Assembly: GCF_047675955.1 (NCBI RefSeq)
Contig: NC_132915.1
Location: forward strand, 201,001-265,000
Length of the DNA stretch: 64,000 nt
Direction of reading: 5' to 3'
Origin: Chlorocebus sabaeus
Lineage: Eukaryota > Chordata > Mammalia > Primates > Cercopithecidae
Shown: piece after piece, positions 22,189 to 34,815 of the stretch
How positions within the stretch are numbered: position 1 is the first letter of the stretch
How the letters are laid out: each line of letters begins with the position of its first letter
Program-made: the position numbers and the translations under genes
Notes under the pieces: model-generated
What the model was told of the DNA's origin: nothing
Seen by the model: only the letters and a program-made list of their open reading frames with translations
Database searches by the model: none

Positions 22189-22500
22189 CTTCTTCTTCTT
22201 CTTCTTCTTTTTTTTTGAGATGGAGTCTCGCTCTGTTGCCCAGGATGGCATGCAGTGGCACGATCTTGGCTTACTGCAACCTCCAACTCCTGGGTTTAAG
22301 TGATTCTCCTGCCTCAGCCTCCCGAGTAGCTGGGACTACAGGCACATGTCACCATGCCCGGTTGATTCTTCTGTATTTTCAGTAGAGACAGGGTTTCACC
22401 ATGTTGGCCTGGCTGGTCTTGAACTCCTGACCTCAGGTGTTCCACTTGCATGGGCCTCCCAAAGTGCTGGAATTACAGGCGTGAGCCACCGCGACTGACC
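22189..22500 (-). mobile_element. Alu with (TTC)n tail
   Basis: Full-length antisense. TSD GTCTTATG at 22181-22188 and 22503-22510. Confidence 0.92.
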
Positions 22501-22530
22501 TGGTCTTATGTTTCATTTACCCATTCTTTC

Positions 22531-22708
22531 TTTTTTTTTTTTTTAATTTATTTATTATTATTATACTTTAAGTTGTAGGGTACATGTGCACAACGTGCAG
22601 GTTTGTTACATATGTATACTTGTGCCATGTTGGTGTGCTGTACCCATCAACTCGTCATTTACATCAGGTATAACTCCCAATGCAATCCCTCCCCCCTCCC
22701 CCTCATTC
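22531..22708 (-). mobile_element. L1PA 3' end, severely 5'-truncated
   Basis: Young primate L1 3' UTR antisense (CTTTAAGTTGTAGGGTACAT, GTGCACAACGTGCAGG). TSD ACCCATTCTTTC at 22519-22530 and 22709-22720. It lies in an old L2 tail. Confidence 0.9.
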
Positions 22709-22884
22709 ACCCATTCTTTCAATGAATAGATAAATATGCACTGAGTACCTTCAAGAGGCAAGGCAGTGCCCAGTGTTGAGGCCAGCTGTTCCATGTTAGT
22801 CTGAAGCGAGCAAATCCACATTTCCCTCTCCCATTCTGCCCACCAGAAAGACTATCCTAGGGATACCCCAGGCCATCTATCTCC

Positions 22885-23178
22885 CTTTGACCTCATCCAC
22901 TCTACTTTGTTTCCAGCCTTCTTGGTTTCTCAACATCCATCTCCCCTCCCCAATTTTATCTCCATTTCTTGGTTGCTTTTTCTCTTCTTGCCGTCCTAGC
23001 TTTGCTATTTGGTACCTATATAGGGCAAAGTCTAGGGCTCTGATTGCTAATGCAATAAACTACTTTTATTTCCACAGTAGACTGGAGTTTTTTGATGTCA
23101 GGGACACATTTTTTTCATCTTTGTGTCCCCAGAGCCCAGAAATATACCTAATACATAGCAGCACTCAAAGTTGCTGGA
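22885..23178 (+). mobile_element. L2 3' end
   Basis: Sense L2 (CATCTTTGTGTCCCCAGAGC, CCTAATACATAGCAGCACTC), followed by an A run at 23178-23197. 23200-23390 is unique. Confidence 0.7.
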
Positions 23179-23390
23179 AAAAAAAAAAAAAAAAAAAGAA
23201 TGTAATGATACACATGTAATTAGCAAGAATATGTTAATGCTAAATCTTACACACACTCATTCTCACAAAGCTCACTAGTGTTAGAGAAGAAAAGATAGAC
23301 CAGAGATTGGGGTAAAGGGACTAGATTCTTTTTCCCGGAAGCCAGAGGCTTTGTGCCACCCACGGCTGAACCACCCTAGTGTTTACTTTC

Positions 23391-23682
23391 TTTTTTTATT
23401 TTTGAGACGGAGTCTCGCTCTGTCGCCAGGCTGGAGTACAGTGGCGCGATCCCAGCTCACTGCAACCTCTGCCTCCTGGGTGCAAGCGATTCTCCCGCCT
23501 TAGTCTCCTGAGTAGCTGGGGTTACAGGTGCCTGCCACCACGCCCAGCTAATTTTTGTATTTTTAGTAGAGACGGGGTTTCACCATGTCGGCCAGGATGG
23601 GCTTCATCTCTTGACCTTGTGATCCGCCCGCCTCGGCCTCCCAAAGTGCTGGTATTCCAGGCGTGAGCCACCGCGTCCGGCC
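23391..23682 (-). mobile_element. Alu
   Basis: Full-length antisense, flanked by related CCTAGTGTTTA / CCTGGTGTTTA. Confidence 0.92.
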
Positions 23683-23689
23683 CCCTGGT

Positions 23690-24305
23690 GTTTAATTTCA
23701 TTAGAATCCTCTGAAAATTGTTGTTGCCTCCTTCCCAAGTATAAACAAAGATTTCATTGTGAATACCACTTTCTTCTTTCTAGGAATCATGACATTCCAT
23801 CCTCTTTGGCAATAATGCGTTGACATCTCCTTATATCTCTTATTTTTTACTTTTTAGTAAAAAGAACATCATTTTCAGTCTCATTGCCCTTGGAAATGAC
23901 TCGGTCCCTTTAAGCCAGGTTTTTCTCCTTGTTTACTTCTTGCATCAGCCACCAATACTCTCCACAGTGATAGAACCTATAGCCCAAACTGCTGTATGGC
24001 TGTATATAAAATCTACAGTAATCTCTCCAACCCATTTTGACCAAGTCACTGAGATGACTTGTAGCTCATGGCTGTATTCGACTTTCATTTACTGCCCATC
24101 CTACTCTAGTAGGATTTTTCTCCCAGAAACTTGCAAATATTTCAAATCCTGCATTTCTATTTTGACACATTCATCCCACTTGTCTCTCATCAACCCACAG
24201 TGAGTTTTGGAGAGAAGTTTTTTTTTGCAACAGTTCCCATTGTAGGAGATAATGACATGCAAACCGAAGTGAGGTTTGAACAGGCTCACTCCCTTTGGTA
24301 TGACA
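23690..24305. other. Unassigned sequence
   Basis: A 127-codon frame at 23820-24203 matches no protein I know. No repeat named. Confidence 0.35.
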
Positions 24306-24310
24306 TGTGG

Positions 24311-24666
24311 GGTATTAGCCCATTTTCACACTGCTATAAAGAAATACTCGAGACTGGGTAATTTATAAAGGAAGGAAGTGTAATTGACTCACAGTTCTGC
24401 AAGGTTGGGGAGGCCTCAGGACACTTAACAATCACGGTGTAAGAGGAAGCAGGCGCCTTCTTCACAACTCAGCAGGGAAGAGAACCTGTGAAGCAGGAAC
24501 TGTCAAACGCTCATAAAACCAGCAGATCTCGTGAGAACTCATTCACTATCAGCACGGGGGGGCGGTTTCCCCTCATGCTGCTCTGCCAGTCACCTCCCTC
24601 CCTCCACACGTGGTAATCACAATTTGAGATGAGATCTGGGTGGGAATACAGAGCCAAACCATATCA
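24311..24666 (-). mobile_element. MST/THE1-type solitary LTR (MaLR)
   Basis: Antisense LTR: ATTAGCCCATTTTCACACTG at the left, GAGCCAAACCATATCA at the right. Perfect 5-bp TSD TGTGG at 24306-24310 and 24667-24671. Confidence 0.92.
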
Positions 24667-24839
24667 TGTGGCCAGACTATCGTGACATTTAAGTGAGTCA
24701 GAAACCTGGCAGACAGGCTTCAGACAAATTTCCTTATCCTTAAGGAAATTCTTCTAAGAGCCTAAAGGCTTATGCAACTATGTTTTGTATATAGGAGTAG
24801 TTATAAGAGTAGAAATTTGAAATTTTCAACCCTCCCACA

Positions 24840-24945
24840 CTCCATAAAATCATTTAGAGACATTCTCTCATTACACATGAGAAAAATGTAAGCTCAGAGA
24901 AGTCGAGTGAGTTGCTGGAGTCATACAGATAGTGGCAGAGTCAAA
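24840..24945 (-). mobile_element. MIR
   Basis: Antisense MIR (GAGAAAAATGTAAGCTCAGA, AGATAGTGGCAGAGTC). Confidence 0.6.
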
Positions 24946-24960
24946 AATAAGTATGATTTG

Positions 24961-25012
24961 GTGGGGCGTGGTGGCTCATGACTGTAATCTCAGCACTTTG
25001 GGAGGCTGAGGA
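24961..25012 (+). mobile_element. Alu head fragment
   Basis: About 50 bp of the Alu 5' end, cut at GGAGGCTGAGG with no tail. Confidence 0.75.
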
Positions 25013-25680
25013 CTTTGAGGGAGGGACTGTTATCATCTTTGCTTCAAAGCTAAACTATGAATTCCTCCCATGGTTAGCTTGGCCTACACCCAGGAGTGCA
25101 CCAAGACAGCCAGCTTTGAGGCTGGAAGCAAGATGGAGTCAACCATGCTAGATTTCTTCCACTGTCATAATCTTTGCAAAGACAGTTTCAGTCTGGGTGA
25201 AACTGCAAATGTCTTTACTGTGTATCTTCTTTTGATTTCTAGTCCTTCAGTTAGATTCAGTTAGAATTAGATTTGGTGGAAGACACAACACCCAAAATAA
25301 AGTGACTTAAATGAAAGAGCAGCTTATTTATCTTGGTTAAAGTGCAACTTACGTGGTAGCTCTGTCCACAAAGTCCTCAGGGACCCAACTCTTTCTATCT
25401 TGCTGCTTTCCTCTAATGCTCTGAGGGTTGAATTATGATCTAAAATGGCTACTTAGACAAGCCAATACATCAGCATTTCAATCAAAAGGAAGGGAGATGG
25501 AAAGAAAAGAAGACAAACTTCTGTCTTATCTGTTTGGTAAGGATGGTTGCCACACCTTGCTACATGATACTTTCTCTTACAGCCGTTACCCAGTGCATAG
25601 TCACAGGGCCACAGCTAGCTGAAAGGGAGGCTGAAAAATGTTGTCTTTCTTCTGGTCTTCTGGGTGGCCATGTTAGAATT
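25012..25680 (+). mobile_element. Probable old ERV LTR fragment and unnamed repeat
   Basis: 25055-25200 (TTAGCTTGGCCTACACCC, AAGCAAGATGGAGTCAACC) resembles an ERV1-type LTR. 25270-25680 resembles a common old repeat (GTCCTCAGGGACCCAACTC, GGAGGCTGAAAAATG). Names withheld. Confidence 0.35.
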
Positions 25681-27185
25681 AGATAAAGATATTCTATTAC
25701 CTAGAATGTGAAGGTTCTAGTATTAGGAAACAACAATAGCAAAACAACAACAAGTCGATATTGAGGACCAGCCAGCAATCTCTGTCATCCTCTCCTCTGT
25801 TGAACTTAGTTCATCTGAGCTAATTCTGTCAGAAATTCTTTTGAACTTTACTCCAAGGCACTAAATCTCAATGAGGATATGAGTAGATTTCATGGAGCTG
25901 ACAGCATCAGAGGGAAAAAACATCATTAATGAGAATCGTATCTCAGCCCTTTAATGAGAATCATATCCACTAGGGAGTACATGTCCCTAAGAACAGACCT
26001 TAGGGGTATATCTCTGCTTGCGACATGAATACTCATCAGTATAAGTTTTGCAAGTGGAACACTTAGTATTCTCAGGAGCAACCAAATGAATACAAGATGT
26101 TGACTCATGTCACTTTGACTCCCTGAGGTGTTGATTTCCTATATATAAACACAAATATTTAAATCAAAATTATATTTGCATCAATCAAAGCATGTCCTGG
26201 AGCAAATTTCATTTTGTAAATTTATAAAATATTCATTTTAATATTTTATGTTTTACATTTTATATTACATACAAACTGTTATATAACATTTGTACAACTG
26301 TTTCTCATTTTTCTACTTTACTGGAATTATTTTCAGTGGAATCATTTCCAGTTCTTTTACATGTAAGCTTCCCATTGAAGTTACAATTTAGCATTATTTT
26401 TCGTCTTCATGACAAATTATAGTCATTAGAGTTTCTGACATTATGAGTTTTCTTTTGTGGTTAATTAACCAAGACCAATTGTTTTTCTGCTCAAACTTTG
26501 TAGATCTAAATCTTGTCCAAAAAATTTGATTGATTTTTTTCATCAGTTTTAAATAAGTGACAAGTTTTACCATGTCTGTTTTTCTCAATTTTTCCAGTTT
26601 TCAATGTTACCAATCAGCAGTTATTGTTCAGTCAGTTTTAATTTTATAACTAAATTGTGCTCAGTTTTGGCCACTGTTAATTTCATTTTGTATTTATTTC
26701 TATCAAGTCCGGTTTTCCCTGTCAACCTGGTCACAATATCCTTGGCATTACAATAGCCAGGCAAAATAATAACACCAAAAACCCAATGAGATAAAACCCC
26801 AAATTCCAGGCAACTATTCTGACATGTTTGGTGGCTATAAAGACAGAAATTAATACATTGTAGGAATCATCTAGTTCAATCTTCTCATTTTATAAGCGAG
26901 AAGACTGAGGTTCCCCAAGAAAGATGAAGCCTTGGGCAAGTGCAAGAGTTACTAAGGATGGAGGTGATGAGCAGGTGTGATAAATACTGATTGGACTGTG
27001 GGATGACAAAGAGGGACAAGTCTAGGATGATGCTGGATTTCAGGATTGGGTGACTGCGTGGATATTGATGCTATTAACTCAGATAAAAATACATGAGTAG
27101 GTCAGGTTTGGGGGTGGGGATAGAGGATGAGTTTAGGTTTTTAAATGCTAGCTGGATGTTTAAGTGGAATCTGGATATTTCAATA
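25681..27185. other. AT-rich unassigned sequence with a MIR
   Basis: Antisense MIR-like stretch at 26860-26960 (CATTTTATAAGCGAGAAGAC). The rest has no recognised repeat or gene. Confidence 0.4.
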
Positions 27186-27188
27186 CGA

Positions 27189-27486
27189 TTTTTTTTTTTT
27201 TTTTGGAGACAGAGTCTTGCCCTGTCGCCCAGGCTGGAATGCAATGACACGATCTCAGCTCACTGCAAGCTTCACCTCTGTGTTCAAACGATTCTCCTGC
27301 CTCAGCCTCCCAAGTAGCTGGGATTACAGGCGTGCGCCACCACGCCCAGCTAATTTTTGTATTTTTAGTAGAGACAAGGTTTCACCATGTTGGCCAGGGT
27401 GGTCTTGAACTCCCGACCTTAGGTGATCCACCTGCCTCCGCCTCCCAAAGTGCTAGGATTACAGGCATGAGTCACTGCACCCGGCC
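27189..27486 (-). mobile_element. Alu
   Basis: Full-length antisense Alu with a T tail at 27189-27204. 27490-27850 is unassigned. Confidence 0.92.
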
Positions 27487-27854
27487 CTCGATTGTCTTTT
27501 AAAGACAGGATCTGACATCACTGGGTGAGCATTCCTTGTTGCCAAAAATCAACAGAGCTGTGGTAGGGACCATGAGCTCCAGATCACCAGTCTCTATCCC
27601 TGGGCTTCACTCCTTTGTGTTAACTGCCCAGCTGCTGTAGGCTTTGGGGTTTGCAGCCTCTGATGTAGCATAAGAAAGCCACGGGAAAAAAGAGCTCAGG
27701 AAAAGGGAAGGTGGAGGCCAGTGATAGAAACTGAGGAATGACAGAGAGGTGAGAGAACCTAGAGGACTGACTTGGAAACAAGCAAAGGAATCAGGTTTGA
27801 AAGGAGGAGAAACAAACCTTGTTTTAGCTATATGATCCAGCTATTTGCTTAGGT

Positions 27855-28585
27855 CCCAAATTTAAGAACCATTTTTCACACTTTTCCTTATCTCCCTTAT
27901 CTAAACTCATCTCCAAGTCTGTCACATCTACCTCAGAATTATTCCTGAAATTTGTCCATCTCTATCATTTCTTACCTGCTCATTGCAAAAGCAACTCTTC
28001 TCTTTGCATCCTTTTAAATTGTTTCTCAAAAGTTCCATGTATACACAGCAGCAAGCAGGGTGATGATGTTACGAAACGAGGTCCTGTCACTCACATGTTG
28101 AAAACTCTTCACTAGTTTCCCATTACACTTGGAATAAACTCCGTATCCCTCACAGGGTCCCAGAGAGTCTGTGCATGATGGGGACTCTCCTGGCCTCGTT
28201 GATCTCATCCTCCGTGCTTCCCACGACCCACTTTCTCACTTTCTTCAAGGCACCACATTCTGCTCCTTCCTTGTTGCTTGTTCACATGTAGATCCTTCTG
28301 TTGGCTGTTCTTTCCTTGTATCTCCAGAGCTGGCATCTTCTCAGTTTACTGAACCTCTTCAGAGGGCACTTTCTTGACATCTCAAATCAAAAGGTCACCT
28401 GTCTTCCTTTAATTTCTCAGCAGCTTATTTTCCTTCTCCATTTAATATCTCCTTTCTCAACTAGAAAGTAATCCCCATGAGGGCAGGCACAGCATCTGTC
28501 TTGTTCCTGGTTGTTTCCCCAGCTTCTGTTAAGGGCGCTTCCCTGGCACACACGAGGAACTTAAATTGTGGTGGAATTAATATGT
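27855..28585 (+). mobile_element. L2, long 3' segment
   Basis: About 730 bp of sense L2 3' region, including CCCCATGAGGGCAGGCAC and TGTCTTGTTCCTGG near its end. It lies just upstream of the AOPEP promoter. Confidence 0.7.
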
Positions 28586-28659
28586 GAACAACAGTCACAT
28601 GCAGCAGAGATGAGACTAGGCTAAGGAATAAAAATTGCACATCTGTATTTCGGTAACTT

Positions 28660-28870
28660 CTTTTATTTTATTTGAAACGGGGTCTTGCTCTGTGGCCCAG
28701 GCTGGAGTGCAGTGGCACGTTCATAGCTCACTGCGGCCTCGAACTCCTGGGCCTAAGCAATCCTGCCTCAGCCTCCAGAGTAGCTGGGACCACGGCCGCG
28801 CGCCACCACACTCGGCTAATTTTTTAATTTTTTTGTAGAGACGGGGCCTCCCCAGCTTGCCCAGGCTGGT
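28660..28870 (-). mobile_element. AluJ, truncated at promoter edge
   Basis: Old antisense Alu (GAAACGGGGTCTTGCTCTGT) ending at GCCCAGGCTGG, about 35 bp before the CpG island. Confidence 0.85.
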
Positions 28871-29059
28871 GATTTTTTTCTTAAGTGTCATAAAGATTTT
28901 GCAATCAGGAATAGTACGGTTCCGCGGCAACTCCACAGGCCCCGGCAAGCCAGGCTGCTCGCGCCCTCCTACAGCGGCGGCAGTCCCGCGCCTGCGCAGA
29001 TCTCCCTCGGGCGGTCCCGCCCTCTCATCCGAAGGGGGCGGGCTTAGCGGAAGGCGGGC

Positions 29060-29174
29060 CCGGCCGAATGCGGCCCCGGGCGCGTGTCGATGACGTCACC
29101 CGGCGCGTGCCGGGGTAGCCCGTAGTAACCCCGAGTCTGCGGAAGTGGTGACCCGTGGGACGCGGCTGAGACAG
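29060..29174 (+). other. AOPEP: Probable AOPEP non-coding exon 1 (5' end approximate)
   Basis: GAGACAG|GTAACC at 29174/29175 is a good 5' splice site just downstream of the CRE and ETS motifs. No long frame opens before it, consistent with a UTR-only first exon that joins exon 2 at 57896. The 5' limit is a guess because CpG-island promoters start at scattered positions. Confidence 0.5.
29091..29098. promoter_or_regulatory. CRE palindrome TGACGTCA
   Basis: A perfect 8-bp cAMP response element lies within the CpG island, 77 bp before the predicted exon 1 donor. It is a candidate CREB/ATF site near the start region. Confidence 0.7.
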
Positions 29175-29892
29175 GTAACCTGTTCGCTCTCCTCCGGCGT
29201 CGGGATGGCGGCGGGGACAGCACCATTCCGTTCTGAAGGCGACGGGGAACCCTCCCTTACCCTCACTTTTGCTCGACCAGCGAGGACCCGCATCCCCTCC
29301 TCAGTTCTCCCAGACGCCTGGGGCTGAAACCCATCCTGGGGACTGGGCGGAGCGGTCCCATCCACCACCTCAGCGGTAGAGGTGGCCACGGGCTCTGGCA
29401 GTCTTCTCCCCTGCGGCACAGACCTTTCTCAGCCTCTGGGTGCCTCCTCCTTCGTCTCTTCCCTGCAGGCCCTCGGTCACCTGCCGGTCTCGGCTTCCAG
29501 CCCCACAGGGCTCATCTCCAGTCTTAAGCTGGCAGAATAGTTTCCAGTTCGATTCATTTCCACTTGCAGTGAAACCCATCCGCTGCCTCTTCCCCCGGAG
29601 TATCTTTACTGAGAGCACCAAATTTTGAGTTTTGGTGTCCTATAGAACATTCATCCTGTTAGTGTGGAGTTTTGTTCATTAACGCATGCGTGGGCGGGGA
29701 GGAGGTGGCACAGTAATGTGATTCTCTATTGTGATAATAAAAGATCCACTTAGGATCCAATCCGCTGTTGAGATGCATGGAACAGTTAATAGCATTGCAT
29801 AAAATGCCTCTTGTACCTGGATTTCTTTTGGGTTTTCGTGAGATGATGGCAATTAGCCTTGCAAAGGTAGCCCTCAAAAGAAGTAACATAAC

Positions 29893-30150
29893 CCCTTTGG
29901 GAGGCCGAGACGGGCGGATCACGAAGTCAGGAGATCGAGACCATCCTGGCTAACACGGTGAAACCCCGTCTCTACTAAAAATACGAAAAACTAGCCGGGC
30001 GAGGTGGCGGCGCCTGTAGTCCCAGCTACTTGGGAGGCTGAGGCAGGAGAATGGCATAAACCCGGGAGGCGGAGCTTGCAGTGAGCTGAGATCCGGCCAC
30101 TGCACTCCAGCCTGGGCCACAGAGCGAGACTGCAAACAAACAAACAAAAA
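29893..30150 (+). mobile_element. AluY, YRa-like, 5'-truncated
   Basis: It starts at CTTTGGGAGGCCGAGACGGG, with AACTAGCCGGGCGAGGTGGC and GATCCGGCCACTGC. Tail (CAAA)n. 29175-29890 before it is unique intron 1. Confidence 0.9.
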
Positions 30151-30804
30151 AGGCCTTGGAGTTTTAACGTGATTCTCATACAGATTTTTCATGAATCTGA
30201 ATCTAGTCTATTTGATAGGGTGTGAGACGTGGCTTCTACCAAGGAATTTCCTAGGATAGGCAGTAAATTCCCTATTAGTGTCTAATAATGGTGTTTTATT
30301 ACCTTATTCACATACTTAAATATGAGGGTTTCTAAGAAAAAGATATTACCTCAGGAAAGAGTGATGACCAGGATTGCATACGGACCTGATTTGTTTTGGT
30401 GTTTAGGATCTGGCACATCAAAAGAGAAATGGGTTGTTCTCTCCAGACCATGAAAATGGACATTTGTACTAAATACAGAATATAAACCCAAAAGCATGAC
30501 AGAAGACTATGTTTTATCAAAGAACTTGACACTTTAAAGAGCGGCAGCGTTGCATTCTGGCAGTTGCTCTCTAGTGGCACAGAACTGTGTGCGGTCTGCG
30601 GCAGTCTCTGTGCTGTCTGCAGTCTTGGCCAAATCAAGAGCCTTCAGTGGTCATGTTTGAGCAAGTGGATGCCCAAGGATTTTGACTATTAGTTTGTAAC
30701 AAATCTTTTTGTTTTGGAACATGGCATAACATCTTTCCTAATAAGAGAGTATTTCAGGTTCTAGAAATATCATGGTTACTGTATACGCTGTTTAGTCATT
30801 TTCT

Positions 30805-31083
30805 TTCTTTTTTTTTTTTGGAGACAATGTCTCACTTTGTCGGCCAGGCTGGAGTGCGGTGGCAGGATCACAACTCCGTGCAGGCTTCACTCCTGCCTCA
30901 GCCTCCTGGGTGTCTGGGACTACGAGTGTGCACCACCATGCTCAGCTAATGGTGTGTGTTTTCTGTAGAGATGACGGTTCGCCGTGTTGCTCAGGCTGAT
31001 CTTGAACTCCTGGGTTCCAATGATCCACCTGCCTTGACCTTCAAAGTGTAGGGATTACAAGTGTGGGCCACTGCATCTGGCCC
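30805..31083 (-). mobile_element. AluJ
   Basis: Diverged antisense Alu, yet with a perfect 13-bp TSD TAGTCATTTTCTT at 30793-30805 and 31084-31096. Confidence 0.88.
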
Positions 31084-31096
31084 TAGTCATTTTCTT

Positions 31097-32290
31097 ACAA
31101 TGATTTTCAAAATTCGTATTTTTTACACCACATGGCGAATCGTAATGTTATGCAGTATTTGCAACATTTAACCAGCTTATGGCAAGCACTTTAAACATGC
31201 CCTTAGGTTCCTTCTGTATTGGTGTAGTTCTGTATTTATTCTCCGGGTTTACACTTTTTTCTTCGGCGTATATATCTTAGCCTTTATAAGAAATGGAATC
31301 TCAAAGGAAAATAAACGGTTGAACCTTACCTTTAAAACTTCCTAATTCATTTCAATATGACCTACAAATGAAGTGTCCGTTGCCTGTTTACATTTAAAAG
31401 ATGATTGAGCTCCCGAAGATCTAAAGATATTTAAGCTATAACGATTGCATTTTCTTACCTTAATCCCAAAGCTTGTCAATTTCCAGGAATTTGTTGAAAT
31501 CTTTTGTCTTGGCAAGGATGAACTGAATACATGTTCAGTTTACCACGTAGAATCTGGTGCTGCCAGCATATTTTAAACCTTGATGAGGTGGATTCAAAAC
31601 CATTTAGAGAGAATTTGTACATTTGCAGTGTATAAATTCTCGATCTACCTCTGAATGGAGAAATCTGTGTTCTATATTTATTCCCATAAAGAACTAGATG
31701 TAAATATTGAGATCTGAATGCTTCTCATTTATTTATTTTTATTGATTGATTTATTTGCTGGCCTTGGCAGTCCTCTGAGTTTATACTTGGCCTTCTTTTG
31801 CCCCTAGATTCAGTGCTCCCTGCTGAGTTCATCTGCACAGCTGTAGCCCTGTGACATGATTACCAAATAAATCCTAGGGTGGAGGAGCTTGTCTTGCTTT
31901 CTGCTGAAGGAAGTGTAGTTGCCTAAGACAGGAACAGTTAAACTGCCCTTCCTACAGTTTTCCTGTTGTGGGAAGTATAGTTCCTACTGTAGAGAAGGAC
32001 AGAAGATGGTCGGTGCAGGGTAGGAAGTGGGGTTGTAAGGTCAGATGGAGGCCAGGAATTGCAGGAGGGATAAGGAAGCTTATACTTGGAGCTGCCAAGA
32101 AAAGGCCTGCTTATCACCCACATACAAGTTTTCAGTAATGAGAATTTCCTCAATAACAACAGCAAGAGTCCCACAGGAAGCCCTGCTATAAGTGGCTGGA
32201 GAATTTGCCAGATGCGGCCGTTTTTAGCGTCATTGAACTCTACGGTGGATTTTAAATAGTACTGGTTGGGAGGAGACCAGAGTTAGATTA
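31097..32290. other. Unassigned intron sequence
   Basis: Short (TTTA)-rich tract at 31725-31755; nothing else recognised. 30150-30790 is likewise unassigned. Confidence 0.4.
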
Positions 32291-32293
32291 AGC

Positions 32294-32434
32294 CAGTTCT
32301 CAGAGTTTGGTCTCTGGACCAGCAGTATTAATACTGGAACTTGTTAGAAATGCAGATTCTTAGCGCTCCATAGTCTGTATTTTAACAAGTTCTTCAGGAA
32401 GTTCTAAGTGTGCACTCAAATTTGAGAACCACTG
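32294..32434 (+). mobile_element. MER5A-type hAT element
   Basis: CAGTTCTCAGAGTTTGGTC start, GGAACTTGTTAGAAATGCAG middle, TTTGAGAACCACTG end: near-terminal inverted repeats of MER5A. Confidence 0.85.
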
Positions 32435-33051
32435 GCCTAGCCAGTTCAATCTAATTGTAGTGGCGAAGTAAAAATACTGGGAAAGAATGAGTGAAAATTT
32501 CATTATGTCAGAACATCTTTTGATGTTTACTTAGGGATGGTTTTCCTCCTATAGAGAATGCTGTTTCAAGTTGAAGGACAGAAAACACTGCTTCAGTTAT
32601 AGACACCAGTAACGTGCAATATTGTTGTTGTGGGTGGAGAATACCCCCATTCGTGGCTACATTTCACCCTGGAATCTAAATTCTGCCAGATTATAATACA
32701 AGAGCGCTCTTCACCTTACCTCCTTTTTCATTTTAAATATCTATTCCTTGATTGTATTAATATTTATATATGCATTGACCAGTGAAATTTTGTTTTCATG
32801 GCTTTGTGATGGCAAGAGTTGGTTTAGTAGCACGTTGGTTCAGAGACACTAGATACATGAAAATTATCTTGATATCCTGCAGAAAACGTAGATTATTGGC
32901 TGCTATCCTTGCATGTGTCCAAGAAGCTGCGTTTTTAACAGGCACCACTCACACCAGCCCAACCCCATCCCCAGTGTTGTTTATTGGGCTTGTGGTTCTC
33001 AGACTATATTCTGAGGAACACTCTGGCACATTTCCAAGGAGAGTGATTTTC

Positions 33052-33515
33052 AAGTAACAGCTTTATTGAGATATAATTCACATGCCATAAAATTCACTCT
33101 TTAAAAGGATATAATTTATTGATTTTTAGTATATTTACAGAATTGTGCAACCATCACCCTGTATAATTTTAGGATATTTCCATCATTCCTCAAGAAATCC
33201 CTGTACTGATTGGCAGTGACTCCTCATTCTCTCTTTATCCCAGTCCTTGGCAACTACTTTCTGTCCCTATGGATTTGCCTGTTCTGGACATTTCATGTAA
33301 ATGTAATCATAGAATATGTGGCCTTTCCTATCTTCATTCTGTCACGTCTCATGGTGTTCTCAGAGTTCACCCAGGTTGTGGCATGTGTTGGTACTTCAGT
33401 ACTTCATTCCTTTTTATGGCTGAATAATATTCCACTGTGTGGATGGACATTTTGTTGATCGGTTCATCAGTTGATGGTCATTTGGTTGTTTTGCTATGTG
33501 TACGTTTTTAAAACA
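33052..33515 (-). mobile_element. L1M 3' region
   Basis: Antisense: TTTATTGAGATATAATTCAC, TTGTGCAACCATCACC, TATGGCTGAATAATATTCCA. 32440-33050 is unassigned. Confidence 0.85.
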
Positions 33516-33800
33516 ATATTAACTATATCTAGGCCTTTTCAAATAGTCACTGGATCCTTCTGTAGAGTGTCTTAGAGGGGATTCCTATAGGAAGTGGGAA
33601 CTGGATTTAGAGTCCCTTCTGTTCATGGATTTGAGGAGTCTGTATCTGTAATTTCTTTGGGTAGTGAAATATATTCTTATAAGAGCTAGACCAACTACTT
33701 TTTCTCCATAGCAGAACGTTTGATATTGAAAAAGGAAATCTTTTTACATGACTTAAGGACTATATTTCAAAAATAGTTTATATTAAAAATGGTATTATTT

Positions 33801-34093
33801 GGCCGGGCGCAGTGGCTGACCCCTATAATCCCAGCAGTTTGGGAGGCCGAGGCGGGCGGATCACGAGGTCAGGAGATGGAGACCATCCTGGCTAACATGG
33901 TGAAACGCTGTCTCTACTAAAAATACAAAAAATTAGCCGGCGAGGTGGCAGTGCCTGTAGTCCCAGCTACTCGGGAGGCTGAGGCAGGAGAATGGCCTGA
34001 ACCCGTGAGGCGGAGCTTGCAGTGAGCTGAGATCACGCCACTGCACTCCAGCCTGGGCAACAGAGCGACACTCCGTCTCAAAAAAAAAAAAAA
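33801..34093 (+). mobile_element. AluY
   Basis: Full-length sense Alu with the GCGAGGTGGCAG variant; A tail 34081-34093. Confidence 0.92.
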
Positions 34094-34815
34094 GTATTCT
34101 TCAGCGTTTCTGGAGGAGGAACTCTTACTGAAAAAGCTGATATTTTTGTCTACATTTTCTTTTCCAATCTCTTCATTTTTACTCTACTGAACCCTGTAAC
34201 CCAACTCTATTAATCTAAATCCTCTTTCTAGCATATAAATATTTATGGACAGTAATAAATTATATTAGTTCTAATAGAGTTTAAAATGTTTTGTGAATTT
34301 TTATCCCACCATGACAAAAATCACTGGGTAGTCTGATACTGCCTTCATCTTTAAATATTTAACCAATTATTTTTATTTTTAAAGGCTCCGTTAATTGAAT
34401 GATATCCATAAAAGTGTTTAATAGTACTTATCTTGGGCCCACAGTGCGCAAAGCACTTCACGGAGTTAAGGTCTGTCCTTTTTACTTCTGCTCTCTTCAT
34501 ACCTTATTTCAACCGTGGTGCTCAAAATCTGGGCCCACCATTCTGCAGTGGGGACAGCGACTGAAATCGCATGTGGCTAGGGTGATGAAGGGTTTAGAAA
34601 CTGCCATGTGAGAATTGGGTGAAAGGATGGAGGTTGTTCAGTTGTTAAAGAGAGTACTCAGGCAATGACAGCCCTCCCAACCATTCAGGGCTTGTCTAGA
34701 GAAATCTTATTCTTCTTTTGGGTAGTATTTGAAGTGAAAGAGTATGTCAGCAAGGCTGTTAATTTTGTTGGGTTGTAAGTAGGCAAAAAACATGGAGATT
34801 TTTTGTGATGTTTCT

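Larger units (their letters stand above)
28905..29360 (+). promoter_or_regulatory. AOPEP: CpG-island promoter of AOPEP
   Basis: This is a sharp GC- and CpG-rich block in otherwise AT-rich DNA, with no TATA box. Motifs on the + strand are an NRF1-like GCGCCTGCGCA (28988-28998), GC boxes at about 29014-29022 (reverse) and 29034-29043, a palindromic CRE TGACGTCA (29091-29098) and an ETS-type GCGGAAGTGG (29139-29148). This is the usual architecture of a dispersed-start housekeeping promoter. A truncated AluJ ends about 40 bp upstream. Position relative to exon 2 and the downstream donor support assignment to AOPEP. Bidirectional activity is possible and untested. Confidence 0.85.
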